DNA from: Prorocentrum cordatum | Taxonomy: Eukaryota; Sar; Dinophyceae; Prorocentrales; Prorocentraceae | DNA length: 64,000 bases | Reading direction: 5' to 3' | Assembly (NCBI GenBank): GCA_963575745.1 | Contig: CAUYUJ010000914.1 | Coordinates: 481,088 to 545,087, forward strand | Shown here: positions 1-9,433 of the stretch, one piece after another | How the letters are laid out: each line of letters begins with the position of its first letter | Position numbering within the stretch: the stretch's first letter is position 1 | The notes under the pieces: generated by a model | Database searches by the model: none | What the model was told of the DNA's origin: nothing | What the model saw: the letters and a program-made list of their open reading frames with translations, nothing else | Position numbers and translations under genes: made by a program

Positions 1-450
1 GCCGACATGGAGGCGGAACCGCATGCGAACGCAGCCACTGGGACCTTCGGTGGAGCTCCTTATGGGGCCACGAAACGTGTGAGGGGTGTGCCGAAACGGG
101 GGGGGGAGCCGCATGCGAACGCACCCACTGGGACCTTCGGCGGAGCCCCCTTCTGGGGCCACGAAGCGTGTGAGGGGTGTGCCGACGTGGGGGTGGAACT
201 GTATGCGAACGCAGCCACTGGGGCCTTCGGTGGAGTTCCCTATGGGGCCACGAAGCGGTGAAGGGGTGTGCCGAAATGGGGGCGGAAGCGCATGCGAACG
301 CAGCCACTGGGGCCTTCGGTGGAGCTCCCTAATGGGGACACGAAGCGTGGGAGGGGTGTGCCCAAATGGGGGTGGAACCGCATGCGAACGCAGCTATGTA
401 GGCCTTCGGTGGAGCCCCTTATGGGGCCACGAAACGTGTGACAGGTGCGT
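1..450. repeat. 90-bp satellite array, window-edge block
   Basis: About five diverged units recognisable by GGACCTTCGGTGGAGCTCC followed by TATGGGGCCACGAAACGTG and GAGGGGTGTGCCGAAATGG. The units here use the variant spacer GCCGCATGCGAACGCAGCC rather than the GGGCACACCC type seen later. The array continues off the left edge. The open frames across it are repeat-derived and not evidence of a protein. Confidence 0.92.
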
Positions 451-1205
451 CGAATGGTTGACATGCGGAGAGCAGAGGCATGGATGGGAGGAACAAGTAC
501 AAAACTCAGCCAAACTCGAAACATTAGCCAGACGAAGGACCCAACCATAAGCAACTGTGAGTACCGCAGTTGTGATCCCCTTTTTCGGTGGTGATCCCTA
601 TGGGGCAACGAACCGTGCTAGGGGTGTGCCGAAATGAATGGCGTGGTACACGACGCGAACGAAAACGATTGATCTGAGTACGTAGGGAGACTGAGCGAGG
701 TTGAATATGAGCGCGAGTGCGTCTGACTGTGAATGAATCTGCGTGCGAGCGAGTCTACGTGCATGAATGCGAGTATACCAATGCATGGTGCACTTGTATA
801 TGAATTTTAATAGTTTGTGAATGACTGCCTCTGAATACTCGTGACGCTGGGCGTGGCCGGCGCGAGGAGCTTCCCCGGGACTCCCCGACGGCATCCATCG
901 CCCGCGCGCCGCGACGCCACCGCGAGGATCGCGCCCGCTTCCTCCCCTTCTTTTACTCCCTCTTTGCCCGCGCACTCAAAAGTCCAAAGCTGCGTGCGCA
1001 GCGCAACGCGGAGTCCCAGCGACGCGCGCAGGTCGCCCCGGAGGGGTCACAGCGACGCGCGCAGGTCGTCCGCTGCGCGCAGCAAAGAGAGCTAGCTGGC
1101 TGGCTGCTGGCTGATAGCGGGCGAGGCTCTTGCCGCTGGGCAGAGCGACGACGGGCGAGGGAGGCGCGGAACTCCGACGGCCTCCGACGGAGGTGTACTG
1201 GGTGG
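451..1205. repeat. Module X, copy 1 (GC-rich higher-order spacer)
   Basis: About 70 bp of unmatched sequence, then from about 524 a block repeated at 6,822-7,600 and 39,050-39,775. Shared landmarks are CGAACGAAAACGATTGAT, GTACGTAGGGAGACTGAGC, TGACTGCCTCTGA and AGCAAAGAGAGCTAGCTGG. It opens with one decayed satellite unit (about 585-650). Copy 1 is the most diverged and has only one pass of the terminal GC-rich sub-repeat, where copies 2 and 3 have two. No gene is visible. Confidence 0.85.
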
Positions 1206-2385
1206 GGGAGACGCGTGCGGACTGCGCCACGGGGGCCTTCGGTGGAGCTCCCTATGGGGCCACGAAACGCGTGAAGGGTGTGCCGAAATGGGTGTGCGGG
1301 ACGAATGCGGGCACACCCACTCGGACCTTCGGTGAAGCTCCGTATGGGGCCACGAAACGTGTGAGGGGTGTGCCGAAATGGGTGTGCGGGACGCATGCGG
1401 GCACACCCACTGGGACCTTCGGTGGAGCTCCGTATGCCACGAAGCTAGGTGTGGGGCCACGACCCACGGTGAGGGATGTGCCGACATGGGGGTTGGAGCC
1501 GCATGCGAACGCAGCCAGTGGGGCCTTCGGTGGAGCTCCCTATGGGGCCACGAAGCGTGTGAGGGGTGTGCCGAAATGGGTGTGCGGGACGCATGCGAGC
1601 ACACCCACTGGGACCTTCGGTGGGGCTCCCTGTGGGGCCACGAAACGTGTGAGGGGTGTGCCGAAATGGGTGTGCGGGACGCATGCGGGGACCTTCGGCG
1701 AAGCTCCCTATTGGGCCACGAAACGTGTGAGGGGTGTGCAGAAATGGGTGTGCGGAACGCATGCGGGCACACCCACTGGGACCTTCGGTGGAGCTCCCTC
1801 TGGGGCCACGAAACGTGTGAGAGGTGTGCCGAAATGGGTATGCGGGACGCATGCGGGCACACCCACTGGGACCTTTGGTGGGGCTCCCTCTGGGGCCACG
1901 AAACGCGTGAGGGGTGTGCCGACATGGGTGTGCGGGACGCACGCGGGCACATCCACTGGGACCTTCGGTGGAGCTCCCTGTGGGGACACGAAACGTGTGA
2001 GGGGTGTGCCGAAATGGGTGTGCGGGACGCATGCGGGCTCACCCACTGGGACCTTCGGTGGGGCTCCGTGTTGGGCCAGGAAATATGTGAAGGGTGTGAT
2101 GAAATGGGTGTGCGGGACGCATGCGGGCACACCCACTGGGACCTTCGGTGGAGCTCCCTATGGGGCCACGAAGCGTGTGAGAGGTGTGCCGAAGTGGGGG
2201 GTGGAGCCGCATGCGAACGCAGCCAGTGGGGCCTTCGGTGGAGCTCCCTCTGGGGCCACGAAACGTGTGAGGGGTGTGCCGAAATGGGTGTGCGGGACGC
2301 ATGCGGGCACACCCACTGGGACCTTCGGCGGAGCCCCCTATGGGGCCACGAAACGTGTGAGGGGTGTGCCGAAATGGGTGTGCCG
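1206..2385. repeat. 90-bp satellite array, about 13 units
   Basis: Units of 90 bp, several truncated or variant (for example near 1,430 and 1,690). The unit contains a GGGTGTGC / GCACACCC inverted pair that could fold. Because 90 is divisible by three, frames stay open for hundreds of codons on both strands and read as a 30-residue repeat. The array ends directly in a GGA-rich tract and the conserved box. Confidence 0.94.
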
Positions 2386-2472
2386 AGGAGGAGGGGGAGG
2401 AGGAGGAGAGGAGGAGAGGAGGAGACGCGGGCCACCGTCTCTTCAAAACGCGGACCCAACACCACAGGATGG
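2386..2472 (+). other. GGA tract plus conserved array-end box, copy 1
   Basis: A short GAGGAGGAGG-type purine tract is followed at 2,424-2,472 by GACGCGGGCCACCGTC, TCTTCAAAACG, then GGACCCAACACCACAGGATGG less its final base. The same arrangement recurs at 35,739 and 42,450, and in altered form at 47,736, always immediately after a tandem array. Function unknown. It may be the tail or boundary of a retroelement. Confidence 0.8.
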
Positions 2473-2554
2473 TTGGGAACAATTTGGCCGTCAAAAAACA
2501 TTGTTTCTGGAGATTGGGTTTCGCTCAAGCGCGCGCGCCGGCCAAAGCCGCGCA

Positions 2555-3245
2555 AACAAAGACGGCTGAGAAATTTGGACGGCGACCTCGTTGACAACAC
2601 GGACAGAGCACACACAATGGCAGCGTACTTTGAACAAATACATACACTGGAAGGTGCGCCCAGCGACATCTATTGCACGCCATGCGTGGGGACCGGTACC
2701 GCCGATCGCAAAGGAAGATTTTACAGCGCGCGAGGTTGGTGCACCGACATCCGAATTTGAACGACATCCCAACAGAGTATAGAAGAGCTTGTCACAGGAT
2801 CCCGAAGGGTTGGACACCATCACCGAAGTAATCAACAATCAGTGTTGGCGCGAAAGAAACGTTCCAGAAGACTGGCGGCATGCACACAACGCCAAAATCT
2901 ACAAGAACACGGGCCCGGTGGATCAGTGCGACAGCTTCCACCCTATCAATCTGCTGAACGTCATGTGCAAATTGTTTACGAGTTTTGTGCTAAAGAGATT
3001 AAAACAAGTAGGGGCCGATGCTAGTTTGAGTAGAACACACTCTGGATCCAGACGAAGAAAAAGGCACGACCGACGCCGTCCACGCCGCCCGCAGACGCAT
3101 CGTACTAGCATATGCCGATCACGATGATGCCGTGCACCTACTACCGCTCGACTGGGAAAAAAGGCCTCAGGCTCTTCTCGATGCACTTGCCGCATGTGGC
3201 GTGCACCCTCATATGCTGCAACTGATCGGGAATCTATCCATGCAT
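2555..3245 (+). pseudogene. LINE reverse-transcriptase fragment, copy 1 (broken)
   Basis: Translation gives pieces typical of the N-terminal half of a non-LTR reverse transcriptase: DNTDRAHTMAAYFEQIH upstream, then WRERNVPEDWRHAHNAKIYK, FHPINLLNVMCKLF and, in another frame, TTDAVHAARRIVLAYAD followed by LLPLDWEKRPQALLDAL. The last matches the motif-A region, where LDWEKAFD would be expected. It is broken by a stop at about 2,783 (PNRV then TAG) and by a frameshift near 3,060. Both lesions are shared with the copy at 35.9 kb, so this was dead before the duplication. The piece stops at a TA microsatellite before the catalytic YADD region. Confidence 0.8.
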
Positions 3246-4126
3246 CATGTATATATATAGATATACAAGTGGCACGTGTGTGCCCAGGCTCATACAAAAA
3301 ACTGAAGGGGCGTTTGAAGCAGGAGTGAAATGCAACATCGAAGTCGCACTCGAGCGCAAGTGGGGTTGCCACACCTTGCGATGTGTGTACCAGGACCCCC
3401 CAGGAAGCCTCAGGAGGCCCGACTTGGATACCAGAAGAGGCTCCATGAGGCCCCAGGATTGTGAGTGTTGTGCGTGTGTGTGTGTGTGTGTGTGATGTAT
3501 GCTTTGTGTGGTGCGTGCTTTTTGTGTGTTGTAGGTGTGTGTGTGTGTGTGTGTGTTATGTTTGTCTAGCGTGTGATGTGTTGGGCGTGATTTGTGTCTC
3601 TGTGTGCATGTAGTTCTGAAGCCCCAGGAGGCCCCAGGAAGCCCCAGGCGGCCTCAGGAGGCCCCAGGAGACCCCAGGAGGCTTCAGGAGGCCCCAAGAG
3701 GCTCCAGGAGGCCGCAGGAGGCCCCAGAGGCCCCAGGAGGTTTCAGGAGACCCCCAGGAGGCTCCGAGGCGGGGTCTGGGGTGCCAGAAGGTTCAGAAAG
3801 CCCGAGGAGGCCCCAGGAGGTTCCAGGAGGCCCCCAGGAGGCTCCGAGGCGGGGTCTGGGGCTCGATGTTGGAAGGATTTTTCAAGCGACACCATTCCCT
3901 GAGAATCGGGGTCACAATTATTGGAATTACCATGTGTTGTTGAAGGCTTTATGTTAAAATGTTGAAGTTCCCATGTGTTTTTGGACCCTGACGTCACGAT
4001 CTGCGTGAGGGGTGCCACCGATTTTCAGAATTTCGAGGATGTCCCGAGCGAAACGCCCAGAAAAATCGTGGACGCGTGCGCATTAATCGCCTCTGAGCTC
4101 TACTCCCTTGGAGAGGTGCGTATGAG

Positions 4127-4175
<49 letters not shown>
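3246..4175. repeat. About 0.93-kb segment absent from the paralogous LINE copy
   Basis: Copy 2 of the LINE passes straight from CATGCATCA through a TA/TG microsatellite to CCCCTCGAAAGCAGCAGG. Copy 1 has about 930 bp between the same points. It contains a (TG)n tract (about 3,476-3,558), a CCCCAGGAGGC-type minisatellite (about 3,398-3,865), a sequence GAGGATGTCCCGAGCGAAACG resembling the motif common at 49-63 kb, and a terminal (TA)n run (about 4,127-4,174). It could be an insertion into the TA repeat here or a deletion in copy 2. I see no target duplication. Confidence 0.7.
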
Positions 4176-4176
<1 letters not shown>

Positions 4177-4689
4177 CCTCGAAAGCAGCAGGTCGTGAAA
4201 TCCATAATCGCAGAATGCCTCTAGGACCGGGCTGCGCCCGAATATGGACCGTCAAATTGCGCACCGACGGAATTCACACCGCAAGTCGTAACGCCTGCAC
4301 AATCCCGCAAGTCTCATGGTGGGACCCATCATACGCGTGTCGATCCCTGGGCTTTGCCTGGAGACAGGAAGTACAAAGGCACCACGAAACAAATGTTGCT
4401 GGCGCTCGGGCTGAGAAAAAGGGGCAGACGACCTACGGAACCGCTTCGGGACACTTGCGTCCCCTTGCCATGTGCCCCTAGAAGCTCAAGTCGGAATTCT
4501 GGAGCTATGCTGGATAGGCTCGGGCACACGAGGACGAAAGGAGAGAGGAGTGGAGGTGCAAGGCTCGGGGGGGCACTCTAAGCTTTTGTTTTTTCTTCGG
4601 CGATGGAACGGGCGCGTGCGATCAGCGAAGCTGTCTTACTGGCCGAGCTCGTAGCTGTGAGCCTCCAGGCCAGTGACTTGTGAGCTGGG
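4176..4689 (+). other. Duplicated LINE-adjacent sequence, copy 1
   Basis: Begins CCCTCGAAAGCAGCAGGTC and matches 36,613-37,115 closely. The plus frame reads DPSKAAGREIHNRRMPLGPG then WWDPSYACRSLGFAWR. I cannot place these in a known LINE domain. The reading frame closes near 4,480. Treated as unrecognised, probably the degenerate 3' continuation of the preceding retroelement fragment. Confidence 0.5.
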
Positions 4690-5305
4690 CCTCTCATGCC
4701 TTCAGAAACGATATTTGCCCTCTGCGATGACGGCGAACTCTGGAATGTGGGGCTTGCTGTGCCCTGGGAGACAGCTGTCGATGTCCTCTGCGTTGAAGGC
4801 GGGCACTGTGGTGGGCTGCCAAGGCGCTAACGGACCTCTGGTGTTGTCTGCGACGTCGGCGGCCTCTGAACAGAGATTCCCATGCCCCGAAAAAAACTTG
4901 GATGCTATCTGTGGCGACGGCGAACCCTGACACGGGCTACCATTGCCCTGGGAAGCTGCGAATGCGATCTGCGATGTCGGCGAACTCTGAATGTGGGGGC
5001 TCCCATTGCCCTGAGACGCTGCCGGAGATGCTACCTGCGATGGCGGCGAACTCTGAGGAGGGGCCCCCATGCCCTCGCTGTCCATATTCAAAGAAATATC
5101 TGAGTGACTCCACTGCGGGCAGCTATGTCGTGTCCAGCACACTCGGGATACGGCAGCGACGAGCCTATGGTCATGTCCTCCATCTTCACGACCTGCGCGT
5201 GCAGTATCCGCGCCATGTGTGCCATAAGGCAAAAATAAAAAAAAAAAAAAAAAAAAAAAAAATAAAAAAAAAAAAAAAACAAAAAAAAAAAAAAAAAAAA
5301 AAAAA

Positions 5306-5340
<35 letters not shown>

Positions 5341-6009
5341 AAAGACTAAAATAAAAAACAACAAAAAAAACAAAAAAAGAAAACAAAAAAAAATAAAAAA
5401 AAAAAAAAAATGAAAACAAAAAAAAAAATAAAAAAAAAAAAAAATAAGGCCCTGACCTGGCTTGTAGCCCGCGCCCGTCTGGATGAGCGCCTCGCGGATC
5501 GCCGTAAAGTCGACGCCGTTGTTGTTCTGGAAGCTCAGCTGCAGCGTGCACTGGGCCTGGTCGCGCGCGTCGCTTGCCTTCGCCTTTCGCGCAAGCTCTA
5601 CGATTGTCTCGAGGTCCATCTGCTGGAGCTTGTCGCTGGAGGTATTCAGGTTATGCTGGTTGAGTGCGCCGACGGGCGTGCCTTCCTGACTGAGGCCCTC
5701 GAAAAGACCTGCAAACGCCGCGGCGCTCATTGTGGCGAGCTCTGCGTTGATCTGCTGTCCAGAAGCGTTGTTGCGAATCTCCTCGGCCCCCTCCATCCAT
5801 GCGCGCGTCCGATCATTGATCGCCGCGATGCTTTTGGCGCTGGGTGGGACGAGGTTGGTCTTGATCATGATGGCTTCGGTCTGCCTCTGCCTCGCCGCCG
5901 CGTTCAATTGCAGCCTCATCACGATGGGAAACAATCGCTGCGTGCCCTTCAGGTCCATTTCCTCGTGCAGTATGGAGTCCAGGTCGATGGTTTTGGCGAT
6001 GCTGGCCAT
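4690..6009 (-). pseudogene. Minus-strand MASIAK ORF, copy 1, interrupted by poly(A) insertion
   Basis: Starts with MASIAKTIDLDSILHEEMD and is colinear with the intact 233-aa ORF at 37,526-38,227. After GQGL the frame runs into a 220-bp A-rich plus-strand insertion (read as Phe on this strand). 220 is not a multiple of three, and the original C-terminal part (MAHMARILHAQVVKMEDMTI to GVTQIFL) continues in another frame downstream. The long open frame here that ends near 4,702 is therefore chimeric. Its tail (repeated ASQGNGSP / SSPTSQIA) lies beyond the stop of the intact copy. Function is not established. By position and general pattern it may be the C-terminal region of a LINE polyprotein, which is inference only. 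Confidence 0.75.
5231..5450 (+). mobile_element. Poly(A)-only insertion with 7-bp target duplication
   Basis: About 213 bp of almost pure A with scattered T, C and G, flanked by ATAAGGC at 5,224-5,230 and 5,444-5,450. The paralogous site near 37,661-37,670 has a single ATAAGGC and no A tract, so this is a genuine insertion. The structure fits target-primed reverse transcription of a transcript's 3' tail with extreme 5' truncation. The tail is on the plus strand. No body sequence of a LINE or SINE remains. Confidence 0.88.
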
Positions 6010-6119
6010 CGCGCAAGTCTGCTACTCTCCAAGGGGCATGTCTCCTCGACGTCGGTGCTCCTGCGCCGGCGCGGTGCTCGCTGCCGCGCACGCGTATTCT
6101 CCGGCGGCGGGCAGTGAGT

Positions 6120-6640
6120 TCATCCGCGACATGCGGCCGCGGTGTCGGGGGGAATGGCAGCAATGTGAGCCTGGAGCTCGGGGAGGTTGGTAAAGGTGAG
6201 CTCGCGATCTTCGCTCGGGCAAAAGAACTGCTTGGGGTCGTCCGCTTCGAAGTTGCATGATGATCGGCAGCTGACATTGCCCAGCTCGGCGGGGGGCAGC
6301 AATGCGGTTGATCGCGGTCTGTCGGCTCGCGAAGGTCGATCGGCACTTCGGGCATTGGTTCGAATCGCGCGCAATCGCATGCTCGCCCATGTTCGCCCGC
6401 CTCCTCGCTCGTAAGATTGATGTGCGCGGCGCGCTTGTCTCGTTTAAGCTGCAAACAGGCATGCCGAACCATCTCCTCGCGAGAGGCCGCGCGCGTGGGG
6501 GCCGTTCCAGCAAGCGTCTGTCGGTGGCTTCTTGCATGGCTGAGCGGGCTGTTCCAGCCGCCGCTCGCGCGCGCGTGCGATCGTGAACTCGACGAACTCG
6601 CCCCGCCCTGGTGCGCGGCGGAAAGTATCAAGCATATCGT
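6120..6640 (-). pseudogene. Zinc-finger-like LINE tail, copy 1
   Basis: Minus-strand frames contain NQCPKCRSTFASRQTAINRI and, in a neighbouring frame, FFCPSEDRELTFTNLPELQ followed by AHIAAIP. Both look like CxxC...H-type fingers. Finger pairs of this sort are, to my recollection, common at the C-terminus of dinoflagellate LINE polyproteins. The two fingers lie in different frames, so the copy is frameshifted. It lies just upstream (in minus-strand terms) of the MASIAK ORF, in the same order as in the second copy. Confidence 0.5.
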
Positions 6641-6821
6641 CGCCTATGACGTCGACGCAGGCACGACCGTCCGCGAACGCGCTCAGGAGCTCCATGTCCA
6701 CGGAGGACCGCGCGCGCCAGGGGTTGCGGCTGCGCGTCGGGGCTGGGCGCGCAGGGCCGAGAGGGGCCCGGGAGGCATCGAAAGTGGACGTAGTCTCGCA
6801 GAGCTACTTGGCCCAAATTAG
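6641..6821. other. Unique-looking spacer
   Basis: GC-rich sequence between the zinc-finger-like block and module X, also present near 38,875-39,045. No gene, promoter or repeat is recognised. Confidence 0.5.
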
Positions 6822-7600
6822 CCCGACGAGGGGCCCAACCATACGCAGGTGTGCGCACCGCAATAGTGATTCACTTTTTCGGTGGCGATCCCTATGGGGC
6901 AACGAACCGTGCTAGGGGTGTGCCGACATGAGTGGCGTGGTACACAACGCGAACGACAACGATTGAGCTGAGTACGTAGGGAGACTGAGCGCGGGTGAAT
7001 CTGCGCGCGTGCGTCTGACTGTGAATGAATCTGAGTGTGAGCGAGTCTACGTGCACGAGTGCGAATATGACAAAGCGTGGTGCAATTGTGTATGAATGTC
7101 ACTAGTTTGACAATGACTGCCTCTGAGTACTCGTGACGCTGGGCGTGGCCGCCGCAAGGAGCTTCCCCGGGGATCCCCGACGGCGTCGCCCGCGCGCCGC
7201 GACGCCAATATCGGCGCGACCCCCCGCGAGGATCCCGCCCGCTTCCTCCCCTTCCTTTTCTTCCTCTTTGCCCGCGCACTCAAAAGTCCAAGGCTGCGGG
7301 CGCAGCGCAGCGCGGAGCCCCCGCGACGCGCGCAGGTCGCCCCGGAGGGGTCCCAGCGACGCGCGCGGGTCGTCCACTGCGCGGAGCAAAGAGAGCTAGC
7401 TGGCTGGCTGATAGCGGGCAAGGCTCTTGCCGCTGGGCAGAGCGACGACGGGCGAGCGAGGCGCTGGGCAGAACGCAGCACGGAGCCCCCGCGGCGCGCG
7501 CAGGTCGCCCCGGAGGGGTCCCAGCGACGCGCGCGGGTCGCCCGCTGCGCGGAGCAAAGAGAGCTAGCTGGCTGGCTGGGACCTGCGGTGGGGCTCCATA
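6822..7600. repeat. Module X, copy 2
   Basis: Colinear with 39,050-39,775. It opens with a single decayed satellite unit (TTTTTCGGTGGCGATCCC, then TATGGGGCAACGAACCGTG). It ends with two passes of a GC-rich sub-repeat whose units each finish AGCAAAGAGAGCTAGCTGG (about 7,290-7,400 and 7,480-7,580). Confidence 0.88.
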
Positions 7601-8642
7601 TGGGGCCACGTAACGCTGTACTGGGCAAGGGGGACGCATGCGGACTGCGCCACGGGGACCTTCGGTGGAATTCCCTATGGGGCCACGAAGCGTGTGAGGG
7701 GTGTGCCGAAATGGGGGTGCGGGACGCATGCGGACTGTGCCACTGGGACCTTCGGCGGAGCTCCTATGGGGCCACGAAACGTGTGAGGGGTGTGCCGAAA
7801 TGAACGGCGGGGGCGCATGCGGACTGCGCCACGGGGACCGTCGGTGGAGTTCCTATGGGACCACGAAACGTGTGAGGGGTGTGCCGAAATGAATGGCGGG
7901 AACGCATGCGGACTGTGCCACTGGGACCTTCGGTGGAGCTCCCCATGGGGCCACGAAACGTGTGAGGGGTGTGCCGACATGAATGGTGGGAACGCATGCG
8001 GACTGTGCCACGGGGACCTTCGGCGGAGCTCCTATGGGGCCACGAAAAGTGTGAGGGGTGTGCTGACATGAATGGCGGGGACGCATGCGGACTGTGCCAC
8101 CGGGACCTTCGGCGGAGCTCCTATGGGGCCACGAAGCGCGTGAGGGGTGGGCCGACATGAATGGCGGAGACGCATGGGGACTGTGCCACCGGGACCTTCG
8201 GCGGAGCTCCTAAGGGACCACGAAACGTGTGAGGGGCGTGCGGAAATGAGCGGCGGGAGCGCATGCGGACTGTGCCAATGGGACCTTCGGTGGAGCTCCT
8301 GTGGGGCCACGGAACGTATGAGGGGTGTGCCGACATGAGTGGCGGGGACGCATGCGGACTGTTCCACTGGAACCTTCGGCGGAGCCCCTATGGGGCCACG
8401 AAGCGTGTGAGGGATGGGCCGAAATGAATGGCGGGGGCGCATGCGGACTGTGCCACTGGGACCTTCGGCAGAGCTCCTATGGGGAGGGGTGCCAAATGGG
8501 TGTGCGGGACGCATGCGGGCACACCCACTGGGACCTGCGGTGGAGCTCCCTATGGGGCCACGAAACGCATGAAGGGTGGGCCGAAATGGGTGTGCGGGAC
8601 GCATGCGGGCACACCCAGTGGGACCTTCGGTGGAGCTCCCTA
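7601..8642. repeat. 89-bp satellite array passing into 90-bp array
   Basis: From about 7,630 to 8,480 units are 89 bp and carry GCATGCGGACTGTGCCAC and a single GAGCTCC. From about 8,490 they become the 90-bp GGGCACACCC type. In the 89-bp part the frame shifts at every unit, so ORFs are only 60-100 codons and start at 89-bp intervals. This shows that openness reflects unit length and not coding. The array is cut at the TA of 8,641-8,642 by the 25-kb element and resumes at 34,101. Confidence 0.93.
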
Positions 8643-8682
8643 CCCAGAGGTGCGGGCCGACGCATTCCGACGCATTAATGCG
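8643..8682 (+). repeat. Left terminal inverted repeat
   Basis: CCCAGAGGTGC, three variable bases, CC, then GACGCATTCCGACGCATTAA and TGCG. Identical to the inverted right end except at bases 12-14. Confidence 0.9.
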
Positions 8683-8870
8683 CATTTTTTGGTTTCATCG
8701 AATTTGGCGGAAATTTCTGACGCATTCTTCCGGAAAATGTGTGACAGCAAATGCGTCGGAAACTCTGAATTTCGTTGCAAAATCTGACGCATTTTCTTTC
8801 GAAAATCTGACGCATTTTCCATGGAAAATCTGACGCGTTTTACAAGACAACTCTGACGCATTTTTGTAGT
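8643..8870 (+). promoter_or_regulatory. Left subterminal repeat block (likely transposase-binding sites)
   Basis: TCTGACGCATTTT-like words recur about every 30-40 bp after the TIR. Between them are short palindromes, notably ATTTTCCATGGAAAAT (perfect, 16 bp) and ATTTTCTTTCGAAAAT. Repeated subterminal words of this kind commonly bind transposase in DNA transposons. That role is inferred here. Confidence 0.6.
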
Positions 8871-8903
8871 TGTGTGAGTTTGCACGTTTGTTGTGATTTC
8901 ACA

Positions 8904-9022
8904 CACACACATATATCTATATATATATATGTATATATATATATATGTATTATATATATAATACACACATTATGACTGATATTCATGCAATATATATACA
9001 CATATATATGTATATATGTATT
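8904..9022. repeat. TA/CA-rich simple repeat
   Basis: ACACACACATATATC leading into alternating TATATG/TATATA runs just inside the left end. A similar tract sits just inside the right end (33,668-33,800), giving the element roughly symmetrical ends. Confidence 0.8.
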
Positions 9023-9433
9023 TCGTTTATCGTGCCCTCCTGTCCGCCCTGACTCCATGCCCCCTGCCCACACTTCGTCCTCCTCCTCCTCCAGCCCGCT
9101 GCTGTTGCCCTCCGCTTTTCGCCTGCCTGCCTGCCTGCCTGCTTTGTTGCTACTGCCTGCCGGTTGCTGCTGCTTGCCCGCTTTCCCACTTCCGCCTGCC
9201 CGCGCAGTCCTGCCCGTCCCCCCCCGCCCCCCTCCTCCGCCTTTCGCGCGCGTTGCTCTCTCCTCATGGGCTGCGGCTGCTTGCCCGCGTTCCCATTCGC
9301 CCTGCCCGCCCAGTCCTGCATCCCCTCCTTCCTGCGTCTTCAACCCTCCGCCTTTCGCCTTCCCCACTCTCGGCTCTGGCCCGCGCGCGCCGCGCGCGGG
9401 GAGGCGCGCGCTCGCGCGCGAGCGCGGGCGGGG

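Noticed and set aside
1092-2669. Long open frames (up to 525 codons) across the 90-bp satellites, on both strands
   Set aside because: Unit length divisible by three keeps several frames open at once. The 89-bp sister array loses this at once, and no frame shows coding signs.
3246-4175. Mobile element with defined ends
   Set aside because: It is bounded only by TA microsatellites with no target duplication or inverted ends. Slippage or recombination is as likely.
5088-5551. Poly-Phe membrane-like protein on the minus strand
   Set aside because: It is the reverse reading of the poly(A) insertion, shown by comparison with the intact paralog.
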